A stretch of DNA of 64,000 nucleotides from Episyrphus balteatus (GCF_945859705.1 NC_079134.1:36532576-36596575); one strand, 5' to 3'. Shown: positions 32,202 through 45,482, counted from the first letter of the stretch. The notes: a model not told the origin generated them from the sequence alone. Made by a program: numbers and translations.

Positions 32202-32280
32202 CTTGCTTTTATAAAAGCAGTGCACTTATTCGGGATATTCTTCCTTTTCTGCCAATTAACTTAAATAAACTCCATGAAAG

Positions 32281-33375
32281 TAGGGCTGCCAGATAAAATT
32301 TTATTAATGTCGGGACAACAGGTCTCAAATGTCGGGACAAATCGGGACAGAAAAAAAAACATGAGATCGAAAATAAAAAAATAGTAAAATACAAACTTTT
32401 CCATGCATAGGACTTTTTCCTTAATTTGTGTGGACTTCTTGCACAATTGAGTTGGTTAAAACACCAGTTTTTGAAAATCATTGTTTGAAAAAAAAAAAAT
32501 AGTCTTCATCCATAAAATAAAATCCCATTTATCGTAGATAGGTATTAGGTACTCGCTTAGAAACTTGCTGTCTATTGATGGATCTTTTGGTAAATGTACT
32601 AAGCCCCAATTTATGTATGTTTTCAACAGTTTTCTTATTTTGGAGAATGAATGAATTCGACCTAAAAGTTTTTTTATATTTAAAACCATTTACTTTTAAT
32701 GCAGACATAAAGTCATTTTTATTTTATTTTTTTATTTTTTACTTTAAGCATGCATTAAAAGTGGTGAAATTTTAGAAAACCTTAGCTTTTGGTATTATTA
32801 TGCATATTAATTTCAACACATAACAAAAATATCTTAAAACATGTTTTTTTTTAATTGTCGGACGGTTCAAATTCCTTAAAAAAATGAAAAAATGTAAGAA
32901 TATATTTTAATTGTGAATGTTTCACATCTCACTTACATACGAGTAAGTAACTATTAAATACTCTTATGTGAGTTTAAACAGAAAAAAAAAAATTGCCTGT
33001 TTTCACTACAGCCCAAATTTAATAGTTTCACAAATAAGATCAGTTCGAATTCCAAATTCTTAAAATTTCCGATACGATTTGAAATTCGAAATGATATAAT
33101 TTGCTCATTTGAGCTCTAGTGAAAACGAGCTATACATAAGGGTAATTTCTTACATTGTTTACTTTACAAAATATCTTAATCCATTGGAATGGCGGAAATA
33201 AATTAAAACTGTTACCCACAATCATTTCTTTTCTCCCTAAAGTTTTCGAACGAAGACTGATTAAGAAACGGAATGTCGGGACAAAATCGGGACATTTTGT
33301 AAATCGGGACAGATATCGGGACAGGGTCTAAATGTCGGGACTGTCCCGGCAAAATCGGGACGTCTGGCAGCCCTA
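32281..33375. mobile_element. hAT-like element with CGGGACA subterminal repeats
   Basis: The termini are TAGGGCTGCCAGA and TCTGGCAGCCCTA (the last bases read GTCTGGCAGCCCTA). They are flanked by the perfect 8-bp duplication CATGAAAG (32273-32280 and 33376-33383). CGGGACA words occur three times at the left (32312-32350) and at least four times at the right (33275-33320), on the same strand at both ends. It shares this word with the element at 20896-21685, but the terminal repeat differs, so they are relatives rather than copies. 1095 bp; no transposase recognised. Confidence 0.9.
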
Positions 33376-33451
33376 CATGAAAGGCTTCTAAAAGGCCAAA
33401 AAACAGCAGGCAAAGTATCAATCGATATTTAACAAACTTCTCCGTTATGAT

Positions 33452-34298
33452 TAGGGTTGCCAAGCGTACTCTAAAAAAGAGTATTGTACTCTATTTCACG
33501 TATGTGTACTCTATAATCTATAACTCTGATAGAGTACGTCAAAATACTCTTTTTTACTTAAAGCTGAGTGTACCACCACATAAACATAAGCATCTTAACG
33601 TTTACAAATTGGTGGATAACTTTCATATTTCTAAAAAGATAGAATTGAATGAAAAAAAACGAGGCTTAAAATATTCGACCTTATAATTTCTAAATTTGTA
33701 CAATTGTAATTTAGAGAGTACAAAACAGTATAATTTTTGTCGTTGTTTTAGTACGACCTATTTGTTTTGTTTGTTTCTTAGTCAAACTTAAAATTTAATT
33801 TTTTTACTAAAATTTTAATTTTTTTTTTATTCAAATTTTGTTCTCTATTTCCCTGTTAAGACCTTAAAATATTCGATTTTTTCTTGTAAAAAATCAAGGT
33901 ATTAAAAATTGAGTTAACTTTCTTATATATTTTTATTTCGATGAATTATATTGATAACTGCAAAAATTGTAAGCCATATTCTATCTGTTCTTGCCACTTC
34001 AACATTCACTGAGAGAGTATTTTCGGTCTTGAATATGAAATGGCGAGAGGAGAGGAATAGGGCTTCGTTGAAATTGATCAAAAATGAGCTCTTAATGTAC
34101 ACGAATTTTGAATTTGAACGTTTAGTCATACACATATTTTAAAAACATCAAAAAATTGTTATGTACTGTAAGAAGCAAAAAAAAATACATTTTCAAGACT
34201 TGAAATAAATGGTACTCTTCTTTTTTCAAATGTACTCTTTTTTTTCGTCTCTGAAATCAAATATACTCTATTCCTTCTTAAAAAAGTTGGCAACCCTA
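33452..34298. mobile_element. hAT-like element with TACTCT subterminal repeats
   Basis: The termini TAGGGTTGCCAA and TTGGCAACCCTA are exact inverse copies. TACTCT words are frequent inside both ends, mostly in the same orientation (33467-33550 and 34212-34270). A transposase remnant sits at 33951-34142. The expected 8-bp flanking duplication is not present (GTTATGAT against TAGGTAAG), so one flank has been rearranged, in line with the direct repeat that starts right after it. Confidence 0.85.
33951..34142 (+). pseudogene. hAT transposase C-terminal dimerisation domain fragment
   Basis: The frame reads ATSTFTERVFSVLNMKWREE and continues ERNRASLKLIKNELLMYTNF. This matches the hAT C-terminal dimerisation domain, in which a conserved S/T-x-x-x-E-R-x-F-S is followed by an R-N-R-L/A-S-x-x-x-x-x-x-L pattern and a hydrophobic helix. 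About 62 codons remain; the BED finger and the catalytic RNase-H-like core are absent. The surrounding TAGGGTTGCCAA-ended element is its probable original carrier. Non-functional as a transposase. Confidence 0.8.
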
Positions 34299-34313
34299 TA
34301 GGTAAGGTACCTA

Positions 34314-34368
34314 TGTACATGGTTTTGAAGAAGACACCCTTTAAAAATATTTCTAAATCATGTTCTAG
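34314..34368. repeat. Direct repeat, copy 2
   Basis: Resembles 31501-31555 from TACATGGTTTTGAAGAAG through to CTAAATCATG with a few base changes. It begins within 20 bases of the right end of the hAT-like element. Confidence 0.75.
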
Positions 34369-34605
34369 AAGTTTCAAGAATAACTAACTCAAAATAGCTA
34401 AATTGTTAACCAGACAAAGACGCTAACGGAGAAGACTTGTGCGCGTCTCCTTCGTTACCGGTTTATCTGTGAATAATTTGGCTAAGTTTAAATAGTTTTT
34501 CGTGGAACTTCTAGAACATCAACTTTATTATGAACCCTTAAGACCTACCAAGTTTCAAGAAAAAAGATTGCTCCTTCAACGAGATAAACTGGAAACAAGG
34601 TCAAT

Positions 34606-35454
34606 CAGCCCTATTGGCAATCTCACGTGAGAAATTTCCCCGGGAGTAGGTTTTCTCTCCCGGGAATTTTTCTCCTTATCGGCAATCTCAATCGGAATTT
34701 CGTTTTCGGGAAAGAAGTACAGCCAACTTAACAAAACAAAAAAAACCTTCGAACACATGTCTTCGAAAATTTTGACAACTCTAATTTGATTGTATTTAGT
34801 GCACAAAAACAATTGAAAAGTTTAATAGTCAATATTTATATAATTTTTTTCTTTGGTGTTGATTTGTGGATTTTTATTCAATAATTTTTTTTATTTTTTG
34901 CCCAACTTATTACTTTGTTTGTTTCTCAGATGGACATGTAATTAGTTTTGTGTTTTTAATTTTAATTAAAGAATTAATCAATAAAGTTTCTTAAGCTTTG
35001 TTTATTTTGACATGATAAACAAATAACTGAAATAAATTGAGGCATTCCACATAATTTGATCATTTCTTCGACCAAAGCAGCAAACTAATGCTCTCGGAAT
35101 CGTCTCCTTTAGTTCCATGCTTTGTTTTTAAGGTTTTCTTATATTTTATTTTTGTCTACTATTTTGCGTTCTCCAGTTGCAATATCATTTGCTTTTTGTT
35201 GGAATAAGGAAGTAAATAATTTAATATTTTTAACAGAATATTTTGAAAGAAAAACACGTACATTTTGGATTCAAAAAATCTGTTCCCCATAAAAAATATG
35301 ATAGAAATACTTCGGGGGAGAAACTTCATTCGCGATAGGTATTTTTGTGTGGGAATTTTTTCCTATGAAATTTTTCCATTCAAAAAGTATTGCCGATACC
35401 GATTTTTCGGAATAGAGAAATTTTTCCAGGGAAATTGTATTGCCGATAGGGCTG
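34606..35454. mobile_element. CAGCCCTATT-family element, 849 bp
   Basis: The ends CAGCCCTATTGGCAAT and ATTGCCGATAGGGCTG are inverted copies, with AAT directly outside both (34603-34605 and 35455-35457). Inner CCCGGGA and GGCAATCTC words are repeated near the left end. Short open frames inside show no known domain. It shares the first ten bases and the AAT duplication with the element at 6240-6737. Confidence 0.75.
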
Positions 35455-35457
35455 AAT

Positions 35458-37009
35458 ATGTCTTCTCCGTTGCTTTGGAATGGCCGATGTGATCAATACA
35501 GACAACATCGCAGGATCTTGTCTGTTCAGCATCACGTGCGTTTCGAAATGTTTTCTGTTTGTTGTTGTCAAAACAATTTTTGTTTCTAATATTTTTGCAA
35601 TTGCGTGAAAAACGTAATAATACCTAACCTTTCTAGTTTTGTTCACTTTGTCAGATCTCTCCTGTTCGGGTGCTCAGGATTTCTCTATGAATGGTTGCAT
35701 TAGCTATTTGCTCGATGCAACTGGCCCTGTTTGTAATAATTCTGCCGTATTCGATAGTAGATTTATTTAAGTAGTAGATTAATTACTACTTAAATTAATC
35801 TATACTCTGTTTTTCGTCACAACATAAAATAATTAATAAACTCAACTGATGGCAACAATTTAAAAAAATCTCAATTCCTTAAATATGCATCGACCACAAA
35901 AAAAAAACCCTTTAATTTTTGAGTTTAAAATTCATCACTACTCGGTATGTTTTTGTGTGTGTGTGCGTGTCTCGGGTTGCTATTGATATTTATTCAATCT
36001 GAAAACCACACATTTAATTCGGGGTATTTTATTGTTATCGTTAAAACATCCTGAATATTTTTTTTTTTTTATTTTGGGGACTTTCGATAAATTTGGTCGA
36101 CCTATAAAACCAAAAAACCAAACCAAATCGAAGCGAAACGGAACGAAGCATTGATGCGCAAAATAAATTCACCTGCCTTAAAGTGTTCCATGTAGATATT
36201 GGGTACATATACTTCAACAAAAATAATAAAAAACACAACAAAAAAAATATAGAAAAAAAAAATCATCCACCACAAGCGTTTCTGGTCCACAAACCAAACG
36301 GAGCTTCATTTATCCAGATCCAGGCCTTGGAACATTAATTAAAAACCTCAAAATGTCATTTCTCATTCTGGTGTTGCCCAAGCCCGCAACAACCGCAGGT
36401 GAATTTTCATTCTTTGGCGGTAGCTCCAATAAAACTCAAAAAAAAAAAAAAAAGATTGAAGCCAAAAGAACGCCTTTCTATATAGATAGTTGTACCCTAC
36501 TACGAAAATATTGAACCAGCAGCACCCGCAACCAACTTTGTCATAATATTCATTTGCAATGCGCAAGAGACATGTTGTACAAAAACACGTAAAATATGCC
36601 TTCTATTTGGTATGCATGACTTTTGGTACATGTTGGCTGGCGGACACAACCGATGACGACCGACGACGACGGACGATGCTTCGGACGGTTCATGATTTCG
36701 AAAAGTCCGATCCCAGACCATCAGGGATCTCTGACTTTTGGGTCCTTTCGATCTTTAAACTATGCTCTCTCTCTGTCTTTCTCATCAGTCATCCATCGAA
36801 CGTTGTCCGTTGCATAATTATTTCGAACATGCGAAGAGAATTCCATTCGGGTATATTATTTTTGTTTCATTTTCCGGCCTCCATTATTATTTGGTGGTGC
36901 CAAATAGTCATTGCCATCGAGTTTGATTAAGGGCGGGAAAAGGAGGGGGGGAGGCCAGTGCAAAGAAGTGTTTGAGCGCACTATATGTGTTTGAAATTAA
37001 AATTTCACC
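35458..37009. other. Intronic, no gene seen
   Basis: AT-rich with GT-rich patches near 35950. The 123-residue frame at 36559-36930 and its opposite-strand partners overlap each other and show no recognisable motif; I do not believe they are genes. Confidence 0.45.
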
Positions 37010-38240
37010 AGATAAGTTTTTGTTCGAGATTTGTTGATTTGAAACTACTGCTGAATTCAGTAAAAAAATATTCAGCCCACTTATCACTAAGAGAGGCCTT
37101 TTATAAAATTCAGCAATCACTTAAATGAATCAATTTCAATTTCTTTGAAAAATCCAAAAGAAAAAACAACGACTAGCGTTCAAAGATTTCAATATAGAGC
37201 TAATTCAGCAAAAAAAAATTAATTATTGTTTAATTCAGCAACTATCTAAAAGAATATTCGACCCATTTTTAACTTAGAAAATAAAATAAAAACTCGAATT
37301 GAATTGAAAACCCAGTTAATAGTCCTCAGAAATGATAGAATAAAGCGAATTCAGCAACTATCCAGAGAAATATTCGGATCACTTAGGGCTTAGATTAACG
37401 ATGACTATAGCAATTATATAGAGGAAATAACCATGGCTTTTGAAAAATCCTAAAGAAAAATCAATGACACGTCTTCGGAGATTTAAGCTTCAAATGAATT
37501 CAGCGGATTTAAAAAAAGGACAACTGCCTGCATTGGCTGACTAGTTTAGTTTCTAATAAAAAAATCAATTCAGCAAACATCTAGATTCTAAAAGAACATT
37601 CAGACTTTTTTTAACTCTAAGAACGGCTGAGGGCTTTTAGTAAAACATCAAAACAGAGAATCCAACGATTTAACCTTAGGAATTTGATAGATTTATTAGT
37701 TGGATCAATTCTTATTTTTATAACAAGACTATCAAAGTTAAGTCTCGACCGAATTCAGCAACAAAATGGAGGAATACTCAACCAGTTTTCAGCTCAAAGT
37801 AATGGTCCCAGCTTAAAGACTGTTATGTATGCAGATAGTGCTAAACTGGATCTAGATCGGCATCCTAGGATCTATGTAATCTCCACAAAATTCAGCAAAC
37901 AGCATAATTACGTGAGGACTGTTAGATTGTATCAGTCCAGCTTTGAAGCTGGTTAACCACGAATTATTTTGGTTAAATGAGTTCAAGTTTTGAGTAAAAA
38001 ACTTTAAACAAAATTAGTATTTTCAATCAAAAAGTAGGCCCTGAGTCGAATTCAGCTATTCAGCCAGCGGATTATTCCCTTCCTTTTCAGCTTTTAAGAT
38101 GGCTGACCACGACAAGTATTGAGTACAAATAAAAACCTTACAAAAACCAATGTTTGCTTTTAGAGAGAAGGCCCTCAACCGTATTCAGCAATACCTACAG
38201 CGACAGGAATTTTAACCTTTTATTCTGGTTAAAGAAAAGG
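37010..38240. repeat. Ancient degenerate satellite marked by AATTCAGCAA
   Basis: The phrase AATTCAGCAA or a one- to two-base variant recurs about a dozen times, near 37052, 37109, 37211, 37231, 37352, 37498, 37568, 37750, 37890, 38049 and 38182. It is often followed by ACTATCTAAAAGAATATTC-type sequence. Spacing is mostly 100-170 bp, which suggests a decayed tandem array of a unit of roughly that length. The 90-residue frame at 37684-37956 is a chance product of this array. Confidence 0.6.
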
Positions 38241-40369
38241 CAATTTCTGCTTGCAATCATAATATGACAAATTACCAATCAAATAACCTGAATAAATTCC
38301 CCTTTATTGTGGTTTAGTAAAAATTGTCAGGATTCCCTTCAAACACAAACACCACATCCTGATTATTTATTCTGCACACAGAACTCCACCAGGCACTGTC
38401 CGAATTTTTCATTCTACACAGCCAATGGGAGATTTATATTGCCTTTATACGTATAAATGTTGTTGGGAATAGAGTATCTCGGGGGAAAACTGAATCAATC
38501 TGCCATGGACCCAACTAACATCACGAAGGATAACAACATTTGCAAGAAATAAAAAAAAAAAAACTTCAAAATATTTTAAACTCTAATTTGTCCCGATTTT
38601 TTTTTTTTTTTGTTATATCTTTATTTTTTATTTTTTTCCTCCTGAGATACCTTACCTTCTCCTGATGTATTCGGGTAGTTATAGGCTGTCATAAGACTAC
38701 CTTATTGTTTTGCCAAATAAAGAAGGAAGAAGACGAGACAGATTCAGGAAAATGTGGTTCTCCCAATCCTGGTTGGTTGTTTTTTTTTTATTCTTTTATT
38801 TTTTGTGATGTTCCTAATTTATGAGCCATTTTCAGGGTATTGTTTAGGCAACAAAGACTCCTGACGTTAAAGGTGCTTAACGTGTCGTGGTTAATCATAA
38901 ATCAATTTACCAGGATAAGGGGATGAGAATTAAATAAGCAACCCAGCAACCCAACAAAAAAATATCCTAAACAGGATTCTGTATTGGAAGAGAAATGAAA
39001 ATATAAATTCATTTATACCTGGAGAAAGTGCAAACGAATTGGTAGGGTATGGCAGGATTCCCGCAAAAAGATACATTAAATTGTTTTGACAACAACTTCG
39101 GGGCATGAAAGATTTTAGTTTAAAAATAAATTGTATATAAATCCGGAAGTTTAAAGAGGTTCATCCTTCATAATTTAAAGTAAACAACACAAGTCTAGCT
39201 CCTGGAGGGTTTTTAAAATGAAAATCACGTTCTTGATGATATAATTGGAAAATAGTTTTGTTAGAATACCTTCGTATTAATATGGTGACCCGGACTTAAT
39301 TTGTTTTTTTATTTCCTTTTTGTTCAAATTCAATGCGGTAATTATCACCTTTAAGAGTTTTATAAAGGTGTCGGAATTTTATCTACCTGGAAGATTATAA
39401 GTAATGGAGTTGTTTTAATGAAAAGAATCTGGGTGACATTGCATTCTGCTTTGTTATGGCTACTGTAAAAATAATGCTGTTATTAGGACATCTCTGTCTG
39501 TGACTATTAAAAGATTTAAAACTTCTCGAACAGAATTGACTGTATTACTTCTTTCTCTGTGGGTTATCATATTTTGGATAATTTTTCAGGATAGAAAACT
39601 AAAAAAAAATCTGAATCAGGCAGAAACTCAGTTAGAAAAATTGTGTCAGTAAGACTATGAATCCCGAATCCAGAAAACCCAAACAATTTTTGCCCACTGC
39701 AATAAGGAATCATTTCTGGGTGGCTTTTTTGAAGTTTGAGTTGACTTTGAGGGGCCCGTTATAATCAAGAGTAGGTATAGATGATGTAGATGAGAAAACG
39801 CATATTATTTCCTACATACATACATGATTTCTTGCTTGATAGCTGAAGCGGGTAGTTTATCGCCCAGCGTTTATATAGGATTCAGAATGTTATACAACGT
39901 ACAAAACATTTGAGAGTAAATTGACGACAACTGCATCATGCATGACAGTGGCAGCAGAAGTAACAAAGCTTAATCGAATAAGAAGCAAGAAAATCCGAGG
40001 AAGACTTCCCAGAGCCAAACCACCGCTGAACCACATCCGCACCATGACCAAAAATTACCGCCAAAGCCCAGAGTGCATTCACATTTTTCCACCGAGTCCT
40101 GAGTCCTTCGGAGGCCAAAAAAAGGTATTAAGAAAAAAAAAAACAACTTTTTACTCGGGATTCATTTCAAAAATACCGTCTTGAACAAAATACAGCACAA
40201 GTGACTCACGTTGGTAGGTATTACAATGTACAGAAAAAAAGCCCTGAGAACCATGTTCAAAAGCATAAGTTTGCACTTAATCGCTAATAAAAGACAGAAG
40301 AATTAAGAACTGGGAAGTTTTCTAAGGTCAACCCGATCACCTCCGTGAAGCCAGAACCGTGACCTCAAA
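38241..40369. other. Intronic, no gene seen
   Basis: AT-rich sequence with homopolymer runs near 38560-38640. Frames at 39921-40184 (+) and 39936-40118 (-) overlap and carry no domain. Nothing else was recognised. Confidence 0.45.
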
Positions 40370-41010
40370 ATTTTTGAACCAAACTCGTGTAATTCGTTTT
40401 TCCATGTTTGTCCAAAAATTTCGTTTGTCCACCCTTCAAAAAATTTTAAGAGCAATTTTTTTATACGAAGTAATAAAACTGCAATACTGAGATTTTTTGT
40501 AAATGTAAAGAACTTAAGGTGGACAAACGGCAAAAATTTGAGTTTTTGATAAAAAGTAATTTTTGGGAATTTCATGGGACTTTGAATTTTTCAGTACAAA
40601 TTTTGTTTTTTTGAATATCTCCTAAACGTAGGGTGGACACGACAATAGATGATTTTTTGTTTGCATTTCTCAATGTGGACAAACGATTGCCATTTGAATT
40701 TGTGAAAAAGTAATTTTTAGGGATCTTAGGGACTTTATAATTTTCAGCAGGTACACTGAGGTGTATGCGTTTTTTTTGGGGAATTTTGAAAAATTTAAAA
40801 ATTAGGGTGGACAAACGATGATTTTGGTTTGTATGGACAAACGATGGCCGTGTGAATTTTTGAAAACAAATATTTTTTGGGGATTTTAGAAAAAATGATA
40901 TTTTGTTTTATTCTCGGAATATCTCCTAAACGGAGGGTGGACAAACGATGACTTTTGGCATTCGTTAAAAACTCAAGGTGGACAAACGACAGGAGTTTGA
41001 AAAATTGAAA
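40370..41010. repeat. Degenerate array marked by GGTGGACAAACG
   Basis: The word GGTGGACAAACG or a near form occurs near 40516, 40630, 40674, 40804, 40832, 40936 and 40977, with an inverted copy near 40428. The stretches between often share AAAAAGTAATTTTTGGG-type sequence and GGGACTTT. Together they suggest an old tandem array of units of about 130-160 bp. A stray relative, GGTTGACAAACGAC, lies at 42879. Confidence 0.6.
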
Positions 41011-41015
41011 ATTTG

Positions 41016-41635
41016 ACGTTCGGTTAAATTTTGACACTAATGAATAATAAAATTTACCCAGCTGCGGAGCAGGGTAAAATTTGACACTAGTGGTTAAAAT
41101 TTGACGTTTCTCAAGATAGAAAGATCAAGATAGATTTTTAATTGTTTTTGTTATAATGCGTTGATATTTAAAGAATTTTAAAAGTTTTAATACAAAGTAC
41201 TTCCTCAAATTATCATTTATTAATCTTGAAAAATTGAAAATGTATATGTTCGTTTTTTATTTTTTATATTTCTATTTTGTTGGCAGCTGGTGAACTATGA
41301 ATTAGTGTTCGAAGACTGAGTTAAAAATTTCTTTTTGATCGTAATGAAGTGGGAATTTATCGATAAAAATAAAAAACAGTACGTGAAATTGACAATTTCT
41401 TACATTTTCATACTAGAATATTTAACTTCATATATTTTCAGCTGGGTTTTGTTTAAAAGAATAATTATTTAAATATAAGAAAATCCATTTTTGAGGGTAA
41501 TTTTGTTTTATCTTGAGGGAATTTTAATCAAAGTATTGCCAAAAAAAGTTCAACTTAACACGTTTTAACCCAATTCGCACACGCACAGCAAAAAAAATAA
41601 ATTTGATCCCTTTTTTAAACAAACGTCAAAATAAT
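41016..41635. mobile_element. GGCCGTGTGCGAATTGCG family MITE, copy 2 (ends degraded)
   Basis: Shares the core of the copy at 15085-15619, including GTGTTCGAAGACTGA, GTAATGAAGTGGGAATTTAT and TTTTCAGCTGGGTTTTG. Left-end TTGACGTT and right-end AAACGTCAAA remnants remain, but the outer GGCCGTGTGCG ends are gone. It carries an extra AAATTTGACACTAGTGG duplication near 41080. Confidence 0.75.
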
Positions 41636-44600
41636 ATTCTTTTCTATATATACTTACAACTTACTCAAACGTCATCGTTTATGTTAAGAATAAAATACGA
41701 CAATATGCAGTCCAGATGATTTATCTAGGTCAGTCTTAAAGTGCATGTACAAACAAACGATCATTCATTTTTTTTAACCCTTACCAACTATCATAAGCTC
41801 CTAATGACAGTTCGTTCGGACTATGTCATCAATTGAATGACGCCCTTAAGGGTATAAATTCCGTGAAGAGATGTCATTTCATTTCTTTTTTTTTATATAT
41901 CTTGCAGTAAAATGAAGAAGCAGGGTAGTCTCATAAATCAAAATTTGACAGTCTTTTATGAAATGATAAATTTTTATGACTAAAGAAATGATTTTTCTTA
42001 TAGGTACACTCTCTGTTCAGACAAAGTCTGACAGACGACTAAAATACACAACGAAGGACTCTAATCAAATATTTTGACAACTTTGGTTGCACACGTTTTA
42101 TTTGTGAGCGATTTATGATGATTAGTCTCTGTGATAGGAAAATTTGAAAAAGTCTTTGGTATTTTTTTTATGGCAAAAGGTACTTTCTGATTATTTTCAT
42201 TGTGTGGTTTACCTGTGACATAGTTTTTTTTGTTGTTGTTGATGTCATCTCACTGTCAAATCAAAACAAAATGACAGCGGAAACTGTTATAAATTCTACG
42301 ATTGATGGGAGCATTTTTATCGTTACGTTAGCGTTACTATGAGTCGTTCAGTCGTGTGGCCGATTTCCTCCCGTGTCCATACCAAAAATCGGCCATTCGT
42401 TCATATTATATCGATCGAAACGTCATAATGACACATATAACAACTGAATTGTGTTGCTGGTTTAACAAATCAATTTAATGGCGCTACTCATTCTTTTTTT
42501 TTCTTGACTAACTATATAACTTTAGTAAAGATAATGAGGCATTGTTTGCACTCTGGGGTTTTATTGAAAGACAGGGCGACGAGATTTTTTTGTTTGATTC
42601 TTTGTGATAAAATATATAATAAAGAGTAGGTACATTACCTAAACTGATGGCGATGGCGTTTACGATGCATGCGATGGTCGGTCGGTCGGGTTATTCGGAA
42701 TTCAAGTCATCAAGTATTGTGTTGACATTTCCAATCAATCTAAATTTGTTTGAATAGTGCTTTGTAAGGAATTATTTTGTGAACAACAAATCTTATATAG
42801 ATAAAACGAGGAGGGTTCAGCTCCCAATCGCAATACTCATGTTTCATGTAGAAAAAAAAAATTAGGGTTGAAAAATGGGTTGACAAACGACTACGGTTGT
42901 ATTTTTCATATGGGATTAGAGAAGTGAGTGTTTTATTTCTTTATTGACAGGAAAATCGACAACGGGGTGAATATTTTATTTGAAAAACTTAACCCGAAAT
43001 CAATAAAATATTTAAGTTGGGTAGGGGATTCTTAGATTTGAAAAGAATGTTTGTAATCTGTATTGTTTGTTGTGTGTCATGTTGCATTTTGTTTCCATTA
43101 TTTTGCTTTATTTTTAATTTAAATATTGTTTAAGCAAAATCAGCGTTAGCATCTGGCATCAAAAACAGTTACTGTAAAAGTGTTACACAGATCGATTCAG
43201 TACTTTTGAAGCTTATAAGGTATAAACAGGTTAATATTTTAGAAACATGTATTATAAAGTACCAATATAAAATTCCACACATGAACGTCGACGTTCCGGT
43301 GTTATATGTTTTTTTTTCATTTAAAAACGCTATCAACATCTTGACGCCATTTTCTCCCGGTCCGCCTGAAATTTTTAGCAATGTGGGATAAATTGCAATT
43401 CAAAATAAAAAACAAATTTTTAGAGGTATACAAAAATCTTTTATAACTTATTTGAAAGGTAATAACCTAAAGGTGAATACTATAATAAAGGATGTTTCAA
43501 AATTCAATCATTAAATTGGGTAAATAAAATGGCTATTCTCTAAGAGCGATGTTGTAGAAATTGAATTTTTTTTAATCGATAGATAAATTTATTGTTAGGC
43601 TGACAAAGTTATTTTCAAAAATTCTAAAAAATTACAAAACCAAGTTATGAACGATTGTCTTTGACAAAGTTCTGATTTTTAGGTAGGGTTAATTTTTTTT
43701 TACAGTTTGAAAAATATCATTCAAAACACAATAAAAAAAATTAAGCACCAAACACGGATTTTTTTCCAAAATTTTTCGTTTTGAAATATGAATTTTTGAA
43801 AAACACTAACTTTTTACGGTGTACTTTTAGGTAGTTTTTTACTTTTAGCATTTTTTGCTAGCTTTGAAAACTCAAACTTATAGGACATATAGGTAGGTAC
43901 TGGCCATGAGCATGCATTTGCAAAAAATTTAAATTATTTTTGCCCCAAATTGTTTGGCCGTTTTTAAGCGTTTTTTATTTTTATCTTTTTTTACAAGATA
44001 AATAAATGGAATTTACACTATAATAGGCATAACTATGTTTGTACAAAATTTTTAATCAATTTCGTATTCACAACTTTGAGATAATGTTCTTTTTTTAACT
44101 TCTTCTAAAAATTGATTTGTCGTTATTGAGCATGTTGATAATTTTACTTTTCATTTTCATAACGTTACATTCACTACAATCTACAAAACCTTAAATTGAA
44201 AACTTTCAAAAGTACCACAAATTACCTGTGGATGTGGAGATCTGTTGCCGATGACCAGTCAACAGTGTAGGAAGAACCGTAATCCCAGTTTGAAATTTCT
44301 GCATGGTTGGCTTTCAAAAATTCTTACTTTTCTTATAGGTATCGTACAGATATTATTGAAGCATCATATTAAAACTGAAATGATAAGCTTTCAGGTGATA
44401 TATAATATATTATAGGTTGTCATATACAAAAATCGACTTTGAGGTAATGGAAGAAATCAAAGTTTGGTTAAAAAAAATTCTATCTATTTTTGTTAATGTC
44501 GTGCAGACATTTAATTTTTTTGTAAGCTTTTCATATAAAAAATTGATATGAGAAAAGAAAAAAAAGGTAAGTAATTTTTTCAACTTTTTCTTGTAAATTA

Positions 44601-45482
44601 TGAATGGATTCAAAAAGTACTTAATTCCGTTTATCTCTAGAAAACAGATATAAATATATAAGGTCTTAATCTTTAGCTTTAGTACTTAACTATGAGATTT
44701 ATTATTTTATACATTTTTTAACAAGAAAGTTGACAAAAAAAAAATAATTTTTAAATCATTTTTTTTTAAACAAAAGCACACATTTTGTTTTCTTATCGTC
44801 CGTAAACCGACTTTACAGACAACCACTCTTTCCATTCAAAAACGGTTTCATCATTGTTTTTTGTCATCGGTCGTCGCGGTCACTTTGTTTCTGAGTTCAA
44901 AACTTTTCCTGGCTAAAGCATTGTTATCCATGCCTCCAAATGACTTAGCCATCTCAGTCGCTGTAGCTTTACCTCTACCCAGTATTTTCCATACAAAAAC
45001 TGTTTCGAATTGTTAAAAAAAATGCTGATCTCATAAGAGAATGTAGGAAAACCTTCAATGAAAAAAGTTCATTCCTAAATATTTAAACTTTTGAACCACA
45101 TTTTTGATGACCCATTTTGTGTCCAAACTTTTTTCATTATCTATCTTTTCCGATAAATCCCAATTTATATCACAGCAAAAATCCCCTGTCATTAACTTTT
45201 TAATCCTCATCGTTTATGTGAAACCATAAACACCTAAAATGGTATACCATGGCTATACTAAACGTCCACTTTAATCCTCATTATCCAACATCACTGCCCA
45301 AAACTAAACCTAATCAACACCTAGCCAGATGTATACGAACTTCCAAAACAAAAACAAAAAAAATAAAAATTAAACTTTCCAATTACGACTATCAAACTAT
45401 TCGTGTCAAAAATCTAACACATTCCTGTCCTACTCTCAGTTTTTTTGTTTGTCTCTTTTTTTATATTGCCAACTCCTATTAA
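41636..45482. other. Intronic, no gene seen
   Basis: AT-rich sequence with no recognised gene or transposon ends. Overlapping frames at 43169-43391 on both strands are low-complexity. A CGGTCGGTCGGG run at 42675 is the only G+C-rich landmark. Confidence 0.45.
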
